From: Parasphingopyxis lamellibrachiae | GTDB lineage: Bacteria; Pseudomonadota; Alphaproteobacteria; Sphingomonadales; Sphingomonadaceae | Direction: 5' to 3' | Assembly: GCF_003385775.1 (NCBI RefSeq) | Contig: NZ_QRDP01000004.1 | Span: 1,411,763 to 1,475,762 of the forward strand | Length of the DNA: 64,000 nucleotides | Part shown: piece after piece, positions 44,578-54,055 of the stretch | How positions within the stretch are numbered: the first letter of the stretch is position 1 | Layout: the number at the start of each line of letters is the position of its first letter | Translations under genes and position numbers: made by a program | Notes under the pieces: model-generated | Seen by the model: only the letters and a program-made list of their open reading frames with translations | Database searches by the model: none | Told to the model about the DNA's origin: nothing

Positions 44578-45644
44578 CTGAGCTTCAACGTCGACAGGCC
44601 GGCCAGCGCCAGCACGAAGGAGATGATCCAGAAGCGGATGACGACGGTCGGCTCAGACCAGCCCATCTGCTCGAAATGGTGATGGATCGGCGCCATCTTG
44701 AAAACGCGCTTGCCGGTCCGCTTGAAGAAGAAGACCTGGATGATGACCGAAGCCGCCTCGAGGAAGAAAAGCCCGCCGACGATCCCCAATACAACCTCAT
44801 GATGGGCGGTGACGGCGATCGCCCCGAGCGCGCCGCCCAGCGCGAGGCTGCCCGTATCGCCCATAAAGACCGCAGCAGGTGGCGCGTTGAACCAGAGGAA
44901 AGCAAGTCCCGCACCAACGGTGGCCGCGCAGATCAGCGCGAGATCGCCTGCCCCTGCGACATAGGGAATACCGAGATAAGTCGCATAATCCTCCCGCCCC
45001 ACAAGATAGATGATCATCATGAAAGCGACCGAGGCGATGATCACCGGCATCGTCGCCAGCCCGTCCAGACCGTCGGTCAGGTTCACGGCGTTGCCGGTGA
45101 AAACGATCACGAGCATCGCGAAGACATAATAGGCATAGCCGATATCGCCGACCGGGCCGTTGAAGAATGGCAGGTACAGGTTCGTGCCCGTCTCGCCGAG
45201 AATGATCCAGCAGGCGATGCCGGCCACGGCAAATTCGGCAACCAGCCGGATCTTGCCGGAGATCCCGGCATGGTGCCGCTTAGTGACCTTGTCGTAATCG
45301 TCGAGAAAACCGATCAGCCCGAAGCCAAGCGTCACAAACAGGCAGGCCCAGACAAGCTTGTTCGTCAGATCCATCCAGAGCAGCAGCGAGACAGTCAGCG
45401 AAACGAGGATCATCAGTCCGCCCATGGTCGGCGTGCCGGCCTTTTTGAGGTGGGTGATCGGACCGTCTTCGCGGATCGGCTGGCCTTTGCCCTGCTTGAT
45501 CCTGAGCCAGCCGATGAAACGCGGCCCGATCATCAGGCCGATCAGCAACGCTGTCGCCGTCGCTCCGCCGGCGCGGAAGCTAAGATAGCGAAACAGGTTG
45601 AACGGTCCCGCATAGTCGAAATAGCTGGCGATCAGATCGAGCAT
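44574..45644 (-). CDS. mraY: Phospho-N-acetylmuramoyl-pentapeptide transferase
   Basis: A 356-residue polytopic enzyme with 10 helices that makes lipid I. Hallmarks are [24 protein letters not shown] (Asp-Asp magnesium site), [25 protein letters not shown] and the [11 protein letters not shown] loop. The start at 45644 overlaps the end of murF by 13 bases. Confidence 0.98.
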   Translation of the reverse strand: MLDLIASYFDYAGPFNLFRYLSFRAGGATATALLIGLMIGPRFIGWLRIKQGKGQPIREDGPITHLKKAGTPTMGGLMILVSLTVSLLLWMDLTNKLVWACLFVTLGFGLIGFLDDYDKVTKRHHAGISGKIRLVAEFAVAGIACWIILGETGTNLYLPFFNGPVGDIGYAYYVFAMLVIVFTGNAVNLTDGLDGLATMPVIIASVAFMMIIYLVGREDYATYLGIPYVAGAGDLALICAATVGAGLAFLWFNAPPAAVFMGDTGSLALGGALGAIAVTAHHEVVLGIVGGLFFLEAASVIIQVFFFKRTGKRVFKMAPIHHHFEQMGWSEPTVVIRFWIISFVLALAGLSTLKLR

Positions 45645-47017
45645 GTTGTCTTTCCGCTGGCCAGCGCCTCGACGAGACGGGCCAGTCCAATATAGTTGCT
45701 TCCCTTGACGAGCACGGCGTCACCGGCGCGAATCTCCCCCTCGAGACTCGCCAGCGCCGCAGCGGCGTCGGGCACATGAACCAAGTCGATTGTGTTGCCA
45801 AGCGCGTCCGCCAACACCTTCATCGGCGCGCCGACAAGCACGGCCATATCGACGCCGGCACCGGCGATCGGCCCGGCCAGCTGGGCATGATAGGTTTCGG
45901 CGTCCTCGCCCAGCTCGCCCATCGCGCCAAGCACTGCAATGCGGCGCTCGGCCGGTTCGTCGCCCAGAGTATCGAGAGCGGCCGCCATCGACACCGGATT
46001 GGCATTATAGCTCTCGTCGATCAGCAGCGCCTCTCCGTCTTCGAGCGGGATCGCCGACCGCGCACCGCGGCCGGGCAGACCGGCCATTTCGGCCAGGGCG
46101 AGCCCGGCCACCGCAAGGTCGCCGCGGACCGCCTCTACGGCGCCGATCACGGCGAGCGCGTTGGAAACCCAGTGTTCGCCTGGCAGGCCGATGGTGAAGG
46201 TCAGCTCACCCTCCGGCAGGACCGCGCTGACTATCGTGCCGGTGATCTCCCGCGATATCTCGACCGCACGGATATCCGCGCCCTCGCCAAGGCCGAAGGT
46301 CCTGATCCGGGCCGCATACGGGGTTGCCGCCGCGATCAGACGGTCGCGATGCGGGCTGTCATAAGGAATGAGCGCGGTGCCGTCCGGCTCCAGTCCTTCG
46401 AAAATCTCGCCCTTGGCATCCGCGATGGCCTCGATGCTGTCGAAAAACTCGATATGCGCCGGGGCGATCGCGGTCACCATCGCGACATGCGGGCGGACCA
46501 GCCGGGTGAGCGCGGAAAGCTCTCCCGCATGGTTCATGCCCATTTCGAACACGCCGTACCGGCTCCCGGCGGGCATCCGCGCCAGACTGAGCGGCACGCC
46601 GGTATGGTTGTTGTAGCTTTTGACCGAACGATGCGTCCGCCCTTCGGCGGAACGATCGAGCGCGGCGAACAGCGCTTCCTTCGCGCTCGTCTTGCCGACC
46701 GATCCGGTCACGCCGATGATTTTCGCCTCGGTGCGCGCGCGCGATGCAATGCCCAGGGCATCAAGCGCGGCAACGGTGTCGGGGACGCGGATATGGGGGT
46801 GGCCGCACTCTTCGCTGACGATCGCGCCGGCCGCACCGTTGCCGAACGCGCTATCGACGAATTTATGCCCGTCCGTCGCTTCGCCCCTGAGCGCGACAAA
46901 CAGATCGCCCGGGCCGACCTCGCGGCTGTCAAAGGCTACGCCATCGGCGGAAAATGCGCCATGCGCTTCGCCACCGACAGCTGCGGCGATCTCATCCGAG
47001 GTCCAGAGCGCAGTCAC
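45632..47017 (-). CDS. murF: UDP-MurNAc-tripeptide--D-Ala-D-Ala ligase
   Basis: A 461-residue Mur ligase that completes the pentapeptide. The P-loop is [32 protein letters not shown] and [15 protein letters not shown] are MurF-specific. GTG 47017 is preferred: it overlaps the murE stop as GTGA and has GGGAG about 9 bases upstream; a GTG three codons earlier at 47026 lacks proper spacing. The end overlaps mraY by 13 bases. Confidence 0.95.
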   Translation of the reverse strand: MTALWTSDEIAAAVGGEAHGAFSADGVAFDSREVGPGDLFVALRGEATDGHKFVDSAFGNGAAGAIVSEECGHPHIRVPDTVAALDALGIASRARTEAKIIGVTGSVGKTSAKEALFAALDRSAEGRTHRSVKSYNNHTGVPLSLARMPAGSRYGVFEMGMNHAGELSALTRLVRPHVAMVTAIAPAHIEFFDSIEAIADAKGEIFEGLEPDGTALIPYDSPHRDRLIAAATPYAARIRTFGLGEGADIRAVEISREITGTIVSAVLPEGELTFTIGLPGEHWVSNALAVIGAVEAVRGDLAVAGLALAEMAGLPGRGARSAIPLEDGEALLIDESYNANPVSMAAALDTLGDEPAERRIAVLGAMGELGEDAETYHAQLAGPIAGAGVDMAVLVGAPMKVLADALGNTIDLVHVPDAAAALASLEGEIRAGDAVLVKGSNYIGLARLVEALASGKTTCSI

Positions 47018-48435
47018 GCCACGCACTCCCGGGCGACCGTTACGTCGTCGAACGGCAAGGTGCGATCGCCAATTTGCTGCCCCTGCTCATGGCCCTTGCC
47101 GGCCAGAAGGACGATGTCGTCCGGACCGGCCTCGTCGATAGCCGCAGCAATGGCTTCCCGGCGCCCACCGATATCGACGGCACCCGGCGCCCCCATCAGG
47201 ATCGCCTTGCGGATGCCCGCCGGATTTTCAGAGCGCGGATTGTCATCGGTCACAATGACATGATCGGAATATTTCGTTGCGACCGCCCCCATTAACGGGC
47301 GCTTGCCCGTATCGCGATCGCCGCCCGCACCGAATACGGTAATCAGCCGGCCCCTGGCGTGCCAGCGCAACGCGTCGATCGCGGCCTGCAATGCGTCGGG
47401 GGTATGCGCATAGTCGACATATACTGGCGCGCCGGCCCGACTGATGACTGCGCGCTCAAGCCGTCCGCGCACCGGCTGAACCCGTGCGAGATTACTGAAT
47501 ATCGTTGCCAGATCGCCGCCCGTCGCCCAGACTAGGCCGGCCGCGACAAGCGCGTTGTTGGCCTGATAGGCGCCGATCAGCGGCAGCTTGATCGTGAAAG
47601 TCTGGCCCTCGGCCTCGACCACCAGCGTCTGGCCAAGCGGAGTTGGTGCCCGGTCCGCAAGTTTGATCGCTGTACCTTTCGCGCCCACCGAAATGCCGCG
47701 CACACCGCGCCCCTCGATAGCCGCGACGACTTCGGCGCTGGACGGATCGTCTGCCCAGACGATCGCCGTTCCATCCTTGTCGACAACTTCGGTAAACAAC
47801 CGCAGCTTGGCCGTCAGATAGGCTTCCATCGTCAGATGATAGTCGAGATGATCGCGGCTCAGATTGGTGAAGGCCGCCGCGCCGACGGGCAATCCCTCGG
47901 TGCGATACTGGGAGAGACCATGGCTGGAGGCTTCGAAGGCGAGATGCGTGACGCCTTCGCGTTTCAGCCCGGCGGCATTGGAAAGGAAGGTAACGATATC
48001 GGGCGTGGTGAGGCCCGTCTTCACCTGTTCATCGGCCGTCGTGACGCCAAGCGTACCGATCGATGCGGCATTCTGGCCGGCCATGCGCCACAACTGCCGC
48101 GTCAGCTCTACCGTCGATGTCTTGCCGTTCGTTCCCGTCACGGCAACGCTGATATCGGGAAATGGCGCGAAGAATTTTGCCGCCAGCTGGGCAAACGCTC
48201 GGCGCGGCACTTCGTCGGCGATATGGGGAACGCCTTCGACAATCGCCTCGGGGCGCGACACGATGGCGATGGCCCCCGCCGCAATTGCATCGGGGATAAA
48301 ATCCTCGCCGTTAAACTTCTCGCCGCGAAAGGCGCCAAAGATCGTGCCCGGTGCAACCTTGCGATGATCGATGGCGAAACCCGTCACCACCGGACTGTCG
48401 CCGGTTCCCGATTCCGTGAGTGCCGATAGCTTCAT
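47014..48435 (-). CDS. murE: UDP-MurNAc-tripeptide synthetase (meso-diaminopimelate adding)
   Basis: A 473-residue Mur ligase. The P-loop is TGTNGKTSTVELTRQL. The C-terminal motif TDDNPRSENP, the DNPR box, indicates meso-diaminopimelate rather than lysine as substrate. LAGKGHEQGQQI is the other family mark. It overlaps ftsI upstream and murF downstream by 4 bases. Confidence 0.97.
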   Translation of the reverse strand: MKLSALTESGTGDSPVVTGFAIDHRKVAPGTIFGAFRGEKFNGEDFIPDAIAAGAIAIVSRPEAIVEGVPHIADEVPRRAFAQLAAKFFAPFPDISVAVTGTNGKTSTVELTRQLWRMAGQNAASIGTLGVTTADEQVKTGLTTPDIVTFLSNAAGLKREGVTHLAFEASSHGLSQYRTEGLPVGAAAFTNLSRDHLDYHLTMEAYLTAKLRLFTEVVDKDGTAIVWADDPSSAEVVAAIEGRGVRGISVGAKGTAIKLADRAPTPLGQTLVVEAEGQTFTIKLPLIGAYQANNALVAAGLVWATGGDLATIFSNLARVQPVRGRLERAVISRAGAPVYVDYAHTPDALQAAIDALRWHARGRLITVFGAGGDRDTGKRPLMGAVATKYSDHVIVTDDNPRSENPAGIRKAILMGAPGAVDIGGRREAIAAAIDEAGPDDIVLLAGKGHEQGQQIGDRTLPFDDVTVARECVA

Positions 48436-50132
48436 GACCGCTCCGATGGCGCACGCCAGAGCATCGCCCGCAAATTGGCCGTATCGATATCGCGGGTCTC
48501 ACTCGGGATAACGCCAAGTAACGGCCCGATCCGCGACACCACCCGGCTGACCACGGGCGCCGCCGTCCAGCCGGCGGTGGATGCGCCACCCGTCCCGGCA
48601 TCGCCGCGCGGTTCATTGAGCATGATGACGATTACATATTGAGGATCGTCCATCGGGAAAGCCGCGGCAAAGGTTGAGATCAAGGCATTGCGTCGATACC
48701 CGCCCTCGCTGGCCTTTTCCGCCGTTCCGGTTTTCCCGCCCACCCGGTAGCCATCGGCATCGGCGTTGCGACCGGTGCCCTCCTGCACGATCAGGCGCAG
48801 CAGCCCCCGCATCTGATCGCTCGTTGTTTCACTGAACACGCGCTCGCCCTCGGGCACGGCATCGGACGGCAGGCGCATCAGGGTAAGCGGCCTGTACACC
48901 CCGCCATTGACCAGCGTCGCATAGCTGTTGGCGAGGTGGAGCGGAGTGATGGCAATGCCATGCCCGTATCCCGCCGTCATGATCGTCGTCCGCGCCCAGT
49001 ATTCGGGCCAGATCGGCCGGCCGCGCACCGGGAGTTCAAACTCTACGGGATCGTCGAAATGAAGTTCGCGGAACACCGCCTGCATCCGCTCCGCTCCGAG
49101 CTGGTCCGCAATCCGCGCCGTTACGATGTTCGAGCTGTGCACCAGGGTTTCCGGTACATTGAGATAGCGGCGCTGGGGATGATCGTCGCTGATGGTAAAA
49201 CGGCCAATTTCGAGGGGCTCTTCGGCATTGTAGCGGCGCGAAATATCGGTGACGACACCCTCTTCGATCGCCGCGGCCATGGTGATCGGCTTGAATGTCG
49301 AGCCCAGCTCATAAAAGCCCATCGTCGCCTGATTGAAACGTGCGTGGTCGCTCGACCGGTTTGCGGCATTGGGGTTGAAATTAGGGAGCGAGGTCAGAGC
49401 AAGTAATTCGCCCGTATGCACGTCCAGCACGATCCCCGCCGCGCCGATCGCATTGAAGCGGCGCATGGCCGTTGCCAGCTCGCTCTGCACGGCGGCCTGC
49501 ACCCGGCTGTCTACAGAGAGCGCCACGGGTTCGCCGCGTTGTTCAGGATCCATCAGCCGCTCTTCGAGCACGGCCTCCATCCCGGTAACGCCTTCACCGT
49601 CCAGATTGACCCAGCCGAGTACATGGGCCGCCAGATTGGTCTGCGGGTAGAGGCGTTCGGGCTCGCGCAGATATTCCATCGCCGGCTCGCCAAGCGCATT
49701 CACCTGGGCCACCAGCTCGGGCAGCGCGCGGCGGCGGAGATACACAAAAGGCCGGTCCGAATTCAGGATGTCCAGATAGTCTTCGACAGATCGTTCGGGC
49801 ATCAGCGCCTGGAGACGGGGAGCAAGCTCTTCGGGCGCGCTTATCGCCCGGTCGGGATGGATCGCGATGGACCAGGCATCGATAGTGCGCGCCAGGGTGA
49901 CGCCGTTGCGATCGACGATATCGGCCCGGGGAGGAAGGGTGGTGTCGCCGCTTGCAGCATAGGCTTCGCCGCCACTCGATACCGTCAGCCAGCCGATCCT
50001 GACCGTCACTGCAACCACACCGAACAACAAAAGCAGCATCACGATCATCAGCCGCTGCTGGACAATCGGCTGCATTTCCCGTCGCAGGCTCACCTTACGC
50101 ACTTCGGCAGGTTTGGCTTCGAGCCGGCTCAT
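48432..50132 (-). CDS. ftsI: Septal transpeptidase FtsI (PBP3)
   Basis: A 566-residue class B penicillin-binding protein. A cytoplasmic tail and one helix (about 28-48) lead to the pedestal domain and the transpeptidase domain with SxxK (YELGSTFKPIT), SxN (SSN in VHSSNIVTA) and KTG (VGGKTGTAEK). It cross-links septal peptidoglycan with FtsW. The ATG overlaps the ftsL stop by 4 bases. Confidence 0.97.
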   Translation of the reverse strand: MSRLEAKPAEVRKVSLRREMQPIVQQRLMIVMLLLLFGVVAVTVRIGWLTVSSGGEAYAASGDTTLPPRADIVDRNGVTLARTIDAWSIAIHPDRAISAPEELAPRLQALMPERSVEDYLDILNSDRPFVYLRRRALPELVAQVNALGEPAMEYLREPERLYPQTNLAAHVLGWVNLDGEGVTGMEAVLEERLMDPEQRGEPVALSVDSRVQAAVQSELATAMRRFNAIGAAGIVLDVHTGELLALTSLPNFNPNAANRSSDHARFNQATMGFYELGSTFKPITMAAAIEEGVVTDISRRYNAEEPLEIGRFTISDDHPQRRYLNVPETLVHSSNIVTARIADQLGAERMQAVFRELHFDDPVEFELPVRGRPIWPEYWARTTIMTAGYGHGIAITPLHLANSYATLVNGGVYRPLTLMRLPSDAVPEGERVFSETTSDQMRGLLRLIVQEGTGRNADADGYRVGGKTGTAEKASEGGYRRNALISTFAAAFPMDDPQYVIVIMLNEPRGDAGTGGASTAGWTAAPVVSRVVSRIGPLLGVIPSETRDIDTANLRAMLWRAPSERS

Positions 50133-50689
50133 TGATCCGCGCCGTCCTCCTCGCGTTGCTCAACAGCCGCCTGGCCGGCGATGTCACCACGCAGCTGGGC
50201 ATCGAGAAAGGCGATGCGTTCGCCCCGCGCGCTGGCTGCAATACCGTCCGGAACAAGATAGGATGCCTGCTGGACCTGCGGAATATCGCCTGCGTCGGGC
50301 GCTTCGAATACATCCTCGTCGACCTGCCGGTCGTCGGGCGTATCGGCCATGTCATCGGGTGCCGACGCCTGCCGGACGGGCGAGGGAGACTGCGGCCCTT
50401 CGATCAGGCTTGCCAGCGCGAATTCGCCCTCGAGGAACTGGCCGGCGCCGGGCGCTGTCAATATGAAATCCCGGCGATTCCAAACCTCGATCTGGCTCAT
50501 CCTGCTGCGCGTCTGGAACTCTGTGTTGAGCGAGAGAATATCGTCGCGCGCTATCTGGATATCGCGTTCGATATCTTCCAGTGCATTGCGCTCCGCGGAC
50601 ACGCGGTGCGAAATCAGATAGCAGCTGAGCGCAGCCGAAGCGACGGCCGCGGCCCATGCGACCGAGCTGAATTTGCGCGTAATGGTCAT
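50129..50689 (-). CDS. ftsL: Cell division protein FtsL-like, with long C-terminal tail
   Basis: A 186-residue bitopic protein between rsmH and ftsI, the ftsL position. A short N-terminus, one helix (about 8-28, [17 protein letters not shown]) and a coiled-coil periplasmic region ([20 protein letters not shown]) match FtsL. From about residue 100 on the tail is acidic, Pro/Asp-rich and probably unfolded. Typical FtsL proteins have 90-130 residues, so the tail is an addition. Sequence is poorly conserved in this family; the call relies on topology and position. Confidence 0.85.
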   Translation of the reverse strand: MTITRKFSSVAWAAAVASAALSCYLISHRVSAERNALEDIERDIQIARDDILSLNTEFQTRSRMSQIEVWNRRDFILTAPGAGQFLEGEFALASLIEGPQSPSPVRQASAPDDMADTPDDRQVDEDVFEAPDAGDIPQVQQASYLVPDGIAASARGERIAFLDAQLRGDIAGQAAVEQREEDGADQ

Positions 50690-51651
50690 GCTGGTACCCT
50701 CCTCTGCAACGGCCAGGGTGGCGCTGCACTGCGCCGAGCGCTGCGTAAGGTTGCTGATCGCGAGCGCGGATTGCGGTCGAGCTCGGCCTGACCGGCTCTT
50801 GTCGGTTTGGCAGGTTTGTCGAAACTGGGAGCGGGGCCGTCCTGCACGGCCTCAGGCAGGTGGCGCGACCCGCCAGGCGTCTGCCCGCTGCGTTCCCGCA
50901 GAAACTGTTTGACGATCCGGTCTTCAAGGCTGTGAAAGGTAACGACAGCCAGCCGCCCGCCCGGCGCCAGCACGGCTTCGGCGGCGGCAAGCCCGTCGCG
51001 CAGCTCATCCAGCTCACGGTTCAGGTGAATGCGGATCGCCTGAAAGGTGCGCGTCGCGGGATCTTTGGGTGCGCCGGGGTGATGGCCGACTGCCTTGCGG
51101 ACGACCGCCGCCAACTGCCCGGTCGTTTCGATCGGACGTGCGGCAACGATGGCGCGGGCGATACGGCGCGAACGATGTTCTTCGGCATAGGCATACAGCG
51201 TATCGGCGATCATGCCCTCGTCCGCCGTGTTGATGAAATCGGCGGCGCTTTCGCCCACCTGCTCCATCCGCATGTCGAGCGGCCCGTCCGCCTGGAAGGA
51301 GAAGCCTCGCTCTGCCCGGTCGAGCTGCATCGACGACACGCCGATATCCATGGCCACACCATCAACCCGATCGACGCCCTGTTCCGCAAGCGCCTCGCGC
51401 ATCTCGGAAAAACGGCGCGCAATGAGATGCAGCCGCCCCTCATTCTCTTCGGCAAGCGCCGCACCTTCTGCAATCGCATCCGGATCCCGGTCAAAGGCGT
51501 AGACGACCGCGCCATTGGCCAACATGGCACGCGAATAACTGCCGGCGCCGAAAGTCGCGTCCACATGGATTTCATCCGGCGCGATATCGAGCGCGGCAAT
51601 CACCTCGTCGATCAGAACGGGTTCATGGCGGGGGTCGGTCGTGACGGTCAT
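50686..51651 (-). CDS. rsmH: 16S rRNA (cytosine1402-N4)-methyltransferase
   Basis: A 321-residue SAM-dependent methyltransferase (MraW). Motifs are [27 protein letters not shown] (SAM loop), [27 protein letters not shown] and [27 protein letters not shown]. Start 51651 overlaps the mraZ stop (ATGA); the frame extends 8 codons upstream. Confidence 0.96.
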   Translation of the reverse strand: MTVTTDPRHEPVLIDEVIAALDIAPDEIHVDATFGAGSYSRAMLANGAVVYAFDRDPDAIAEGAALAEENEGRLHLIARRFSEMREALAEQGVDRVDGVAMDIGVSSMQLDRAERGFSFQADGPLDMRMEQVGESAADFINTADEGMIADTLYAYAEEHRSRRIARAIVAARPIETTGQLAAVVRKAVGHHPGAPKDPATRTFQAIRIHLNRELDELRDGLAAAEAVLAPGGRLAVVTFHSLEDRIVKQFLRERSGQTPGGSRHLPEAVQDGPAPSFDKPAKPTRAGQAELDRNPRSRSATLRSARRSAAPPWPLQRRVPA

Positions 51652-52181
51652 AATGCCACTCCCTTGTCCCGGCACAGGCTTTCGAGAATGCGGATCATGC
51701 GCCGATCCCCGGTCGCCGTGAAATGCGCATGGCCGCGCTCCGGAGACCAGATATCGAAATAGGGGCCGTTGCCGACAAAGAAGGCGTAATCCCCGATCCC
51801 GGCAGCTTCCCGCAGCAGGCCGGACAACACCATCCGGCCGGCCTTATCGAACACGGTCCGCTGGAGCGGCGCGAAAGTTTCTGCACCGCCGCCGTCGCGG
51901 CGAATCAGGCTCTTGCGTCCTTCCTCGCGGGTTTCGCGCGCCCGCTGAGCCCGCAACTCGGCGGCAAGTGAAAAATACTCTGTCTCGTCGAAGCCCGTAA
52001 GGCAGGGCAGCTCTTCGTCTTCGGAGATATAGAGTAGCTTGTCGTCGACCGGCATATTGGCGGCCTTGGCTTGTGCGGCGCGGCGATCGACAGTCGCGCG
52101 CAGATCGGCGGGAAGCGAAACGCGCCCCTTCCCATCCACGGCGTTCAACGCCTGTCCACCAAAGGGAATTGAAAATTCCAC
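51648..52181 (-). CDS. mraZ: Transcriptional regulator MraZ
   Basis: A 177-residue AbrB-fold protein with two MraZ repeats: [17 protein letters not shown] (about 13-29) and [18 protein letters not shown] (about 110-127), each with the DxKGR-type turn. MraZ forms rings and represses the dcw promoter. GTG 52181 has GCAGGAGAGG as ribosome-binding site. It is the first gene of the dcw cluster. It is somewhat longer than the E. coli protein (152 residues). Confidence 0.93.
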   Translation of the reverse strand: MEFSIPFGGQALNAVDGKGRVSLPADLRATVDRRAAQAKAANMPVDDKLLYISEDEELPCLTGFDETEYFSLAAELRAQRARETREEGRKSLIRRDGGGAETFAPLQRTVFDKAGRMVLSGLLREAAGIGDYAFFVGNGPYFDIWSPERGHAHFTATGDRRMIRILESLCRDKGVAL

Positions 52182-52303
52182 GCCGATCCTCTCCTGCGGC
52201 GCAAAGCTCTCCCCATCGCTGAATCACGAAAATTCAGCGCCGAAATTGAATGTTGGGAACGCCCTGCCCCTTTACAGGACGATTTGCGTATCAAGGTTAA
52301 CGC

Positions 52304-52339
52304 TGGGTATCAATACCATTTCATGGGTATTTTATGGGT
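52304..52339 (+). promoter_or_regulatory. Candidate MraZ operator: three TGGGT direct repeats
   Basis: TGGGT at 52304-52308, 52324-52328 and 52335-52339, with starts 20 and 11 bases apart, about two and one helical turns. MraZ of E. coli binds TGGGN direct repeats one turn apart upstream of mraZ. The repeats lie about 123-158 bases before the mraZ start. Read from mraZ they are inverted (ACCCA). Confidence 0.45.
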
Positions 52340-52429
52340 TTTTATACCACCCCCTGACTCACCTGACCATCAAAACCGCGCAAATGCAACGATGTTCTTC
52401 TTTTGTCTTGGAGACGGGGTATGCGGCAG

Positions 52430-52456
52430 AAAGCCCGCCCAACCAACCGGGCAGGC
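52430..52456 (-). terminator. Terminator of the cysK-membrane protein transcript
   Basis: On the minus strand GCCTGCCC (52456-52449) pairs with GGGCGGGC (52440-52433), with one G-U pair, loop of 8 bases, followed by TTTCT. It lies about 80 bases after the stop of the small membrane protein gene. Confidence 0.55.
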
Positions 52457-52534
52457 GCGGAATCGACGGGATCTACGGATAGGCAGTGACGGGCGCGGGC
52501 CATCTCCGACTCAGAGCGGCCGGATTCGCGCGAC

Positions 52535-52858
52535 TCAGTTTTCGGGAGAATCGGCAGCCGGGGGCTCGGTGGCGGGTTCCGCTGCCTGATCTTCAGCCGG
52601 GCCGGGGCCAGGAGCCACACCCAGTTCGGCAAGCGGCTCCTGGGGCTGCTCGTCGATCGCAACCGCAGCGCTATCGTCCTGCGCCTGCTCAGCCATGCCT
52701 TCGGGCGTCAATTCCGGTTCATTGCTCGCCGTGCCGGAAAAGGTCGCGGCAAGCAGGACGATCAGGACGATAGTGGCGAGGCCAGTGGCGCCGATCCGTA
52801 TCCGATTGATCCGTTCCTGACGCGGATCGGGGCTATCGTTTGCGGAATTTTCGACCAC
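52535..52858 (-). CDS. Small single-pass membrane protein, function unknown
   Basis: A 107-residue protein. A polar N-terminus with several Arg (about 1-22), one helix (about 23-41, GATGLATIVLIVLLAATF) and a long acidic Ala/Pro/Glu-rich tail (about 45-107). GTG 52858 abuts the cysK stop with no gap, and an AGAGGGGGA ribosome-binding site lies inside the end of cysK, so the two are co-expressed. No domain is recognised. The tail looks disordered. Confidence 0.7.
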   Translation of the reverse strand: MVENSANDSPDPRQERINRIRIGATGLATIVLIVLLAATFSGTASNEPELTPEGMAEQAQDDSAAVAIDEQPQEPLAELGVAPGPGPAEDQAAEPATEPPAADSPEN

Positions 52859-53866
52859 CTAGTCCCCCTCTTCCAGCCATGGCGGAACGGCCAGCCCCTT
52901 TTCGGCCAGCCAATCGGCATTGTACAGTGTCGAAAGATAGCGCAGCCCGCTGTCGCACAGGATGGTGACGATCGTCTTGCCGGGCCCCATCTGCTTGGCC
53001 AGCGCCACCGCACCGGCGATGTTGATTCCGGACGAAAGGCCCAGGCAAAGCCCTTCTTCGGAAAGCATTCGGTGCACCCAGGCCAGCCCTTCCGCATCAG
53101 AAATGCGGAATTGCGTGTCTATCGGCGCGCCTTCGAGATTGGCGGTGACCCTGCCCTGGCCGATCCCTTCCGCCACCGAAGACCCTTCGGACTTCAGCTC
53201 GCCATGGGCATAATATTCATACAGCGCCGCGCCGTGCGGATCGGACAGGGCGATCCGCACATCTTCCGAAAATTCCTTCAGCCCCATCGCGACGCCGGCC
53301 AGCGTTCCGCCGGTCCCGACGGCACAGGTAAAGCCATTCACCTCGCCATCGGTCTGTTCCCAGATCTCCCGGGCCGTGGTTTTGATATGCGCACGGCGGT
53401 TCGCGATATTGTCGAACTGGTTGGCCCAGAGCGCATTGTCGGTTTCCTCGGCGATCCGGCGCGACTGGTGCACGAAATGGCAGGGGCTCGAATAGGGCGC
53501 GGCCGGGACAAGGACGAGCCGGGCGCCAAGCGCGCGCAGCGTATCCATCTTCTCCTTGCTCTGGGTGTCGGGCATGACGATGATCGCCTTATAGCCTTTG
53601 GCATTGGCGACGAGCGCAAGCCCGATACCGGTATTGCCTGCGGTACCTTCGACAATTGTGCCGCCCGGCTTGAGCAGACCCTGCTCTTCCGCCTCTTCAA
53701 CAATGTAGAGCGCGGGCCGATCCTTCACCGAACCGCCGGGGTTCGTAAATTCGCACTTGCCGAGAATGGTGCATCCGCTTTCCTCGGACGGGCCGTTGAG
53801 ACGAACAAGCGGCGTGTTGCCGATAAGCGCGAGGGAATTGGGTATAATGGTCATGTTCGAAGGCAT
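52859..53866 (-). CDS. cysK: Cysteine synthase A
   Basis: A 335-residue PLP enzyme that joins O-acetylserine and sulfide. The start of the fold reads ALIGNTPLVRL; the PLP lysine is in TNPGGSVKDRPAL; EGTAGNTGIGLALVA is the substrate loop and CAVGTGGTLAGVAMGL the phosphate-binding loop. SSGINIAGA lies near the end. ATG 53866 is used; GTG 53884 and ATG 53854 are alternatives. Cystathionine beta-synthase-like activity cannot be excluded, but length and motifs fit CysK. Confidence 0.9.
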   Translation of the reverse strand: MPSNMTIIPNSLALIGNTPLVRLNGPSEESGCTILGKCEFTNPGGSVKDRPALYIVEEAEEQGLLKPGGTIVEGTAGNTGIGLALVANAKGYKAIIVMPDTQSKEKMDTLRALGARLVLVPAAPYSSPCHFVHQSRRIAEETDNALWANQFDNIANRRAHIKTTAREIWEQTDGEVNGFTCAVGTGGTLAGVAMGLKEFSEDVRIALSDPHGAALYEYYAHGELKSEGSSVAEGIGQGRVTANLEGAPIDTQFRISDAEGLAWVHRMLSEEGLCLGLSSGINIAGAVALAKQMGPGKTIVTILCDSGLRYLSTLYNADWLAEKGLAVPPWLEEGD

Positions 53867-54055
53867 ACCCCATGCGGCTTTCACGGAGCAAGCAATCTTG
53901 GCTTGGGGAGCGGATAGCCGTAGCTTTGACCATGCGGCGAACGGAATTTCGAAGGCCGGAAGATGCGGATGCCAAACGGGCCGATATGCAACCGATCCGG
54001 CTTCATTACCGTACGTACCGCGATCGCCTCCGCTTCTACGCTCCGCCTCCGCGGG

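Larger units (their letters stand above)
52182..52534. other. Intergenic region upstream of mraZ
   Basis: About 350 bases without a gene. It holds the probable dcw promoter region, AT-rich between about 52309 and 52350, three TGGGT repeats, and the terminator of the cysK transcript near its far end. No open frame here looks coding. Confidence 0.7.

Noticed and set aside
45776-47263. 495-codon plus-strand open frame, and similar long plus-strand frames across the dcw cluster
   Set aside because: They are shadows of murF, murE and other Mur genes, whose motifs are all intact on the minus strand.
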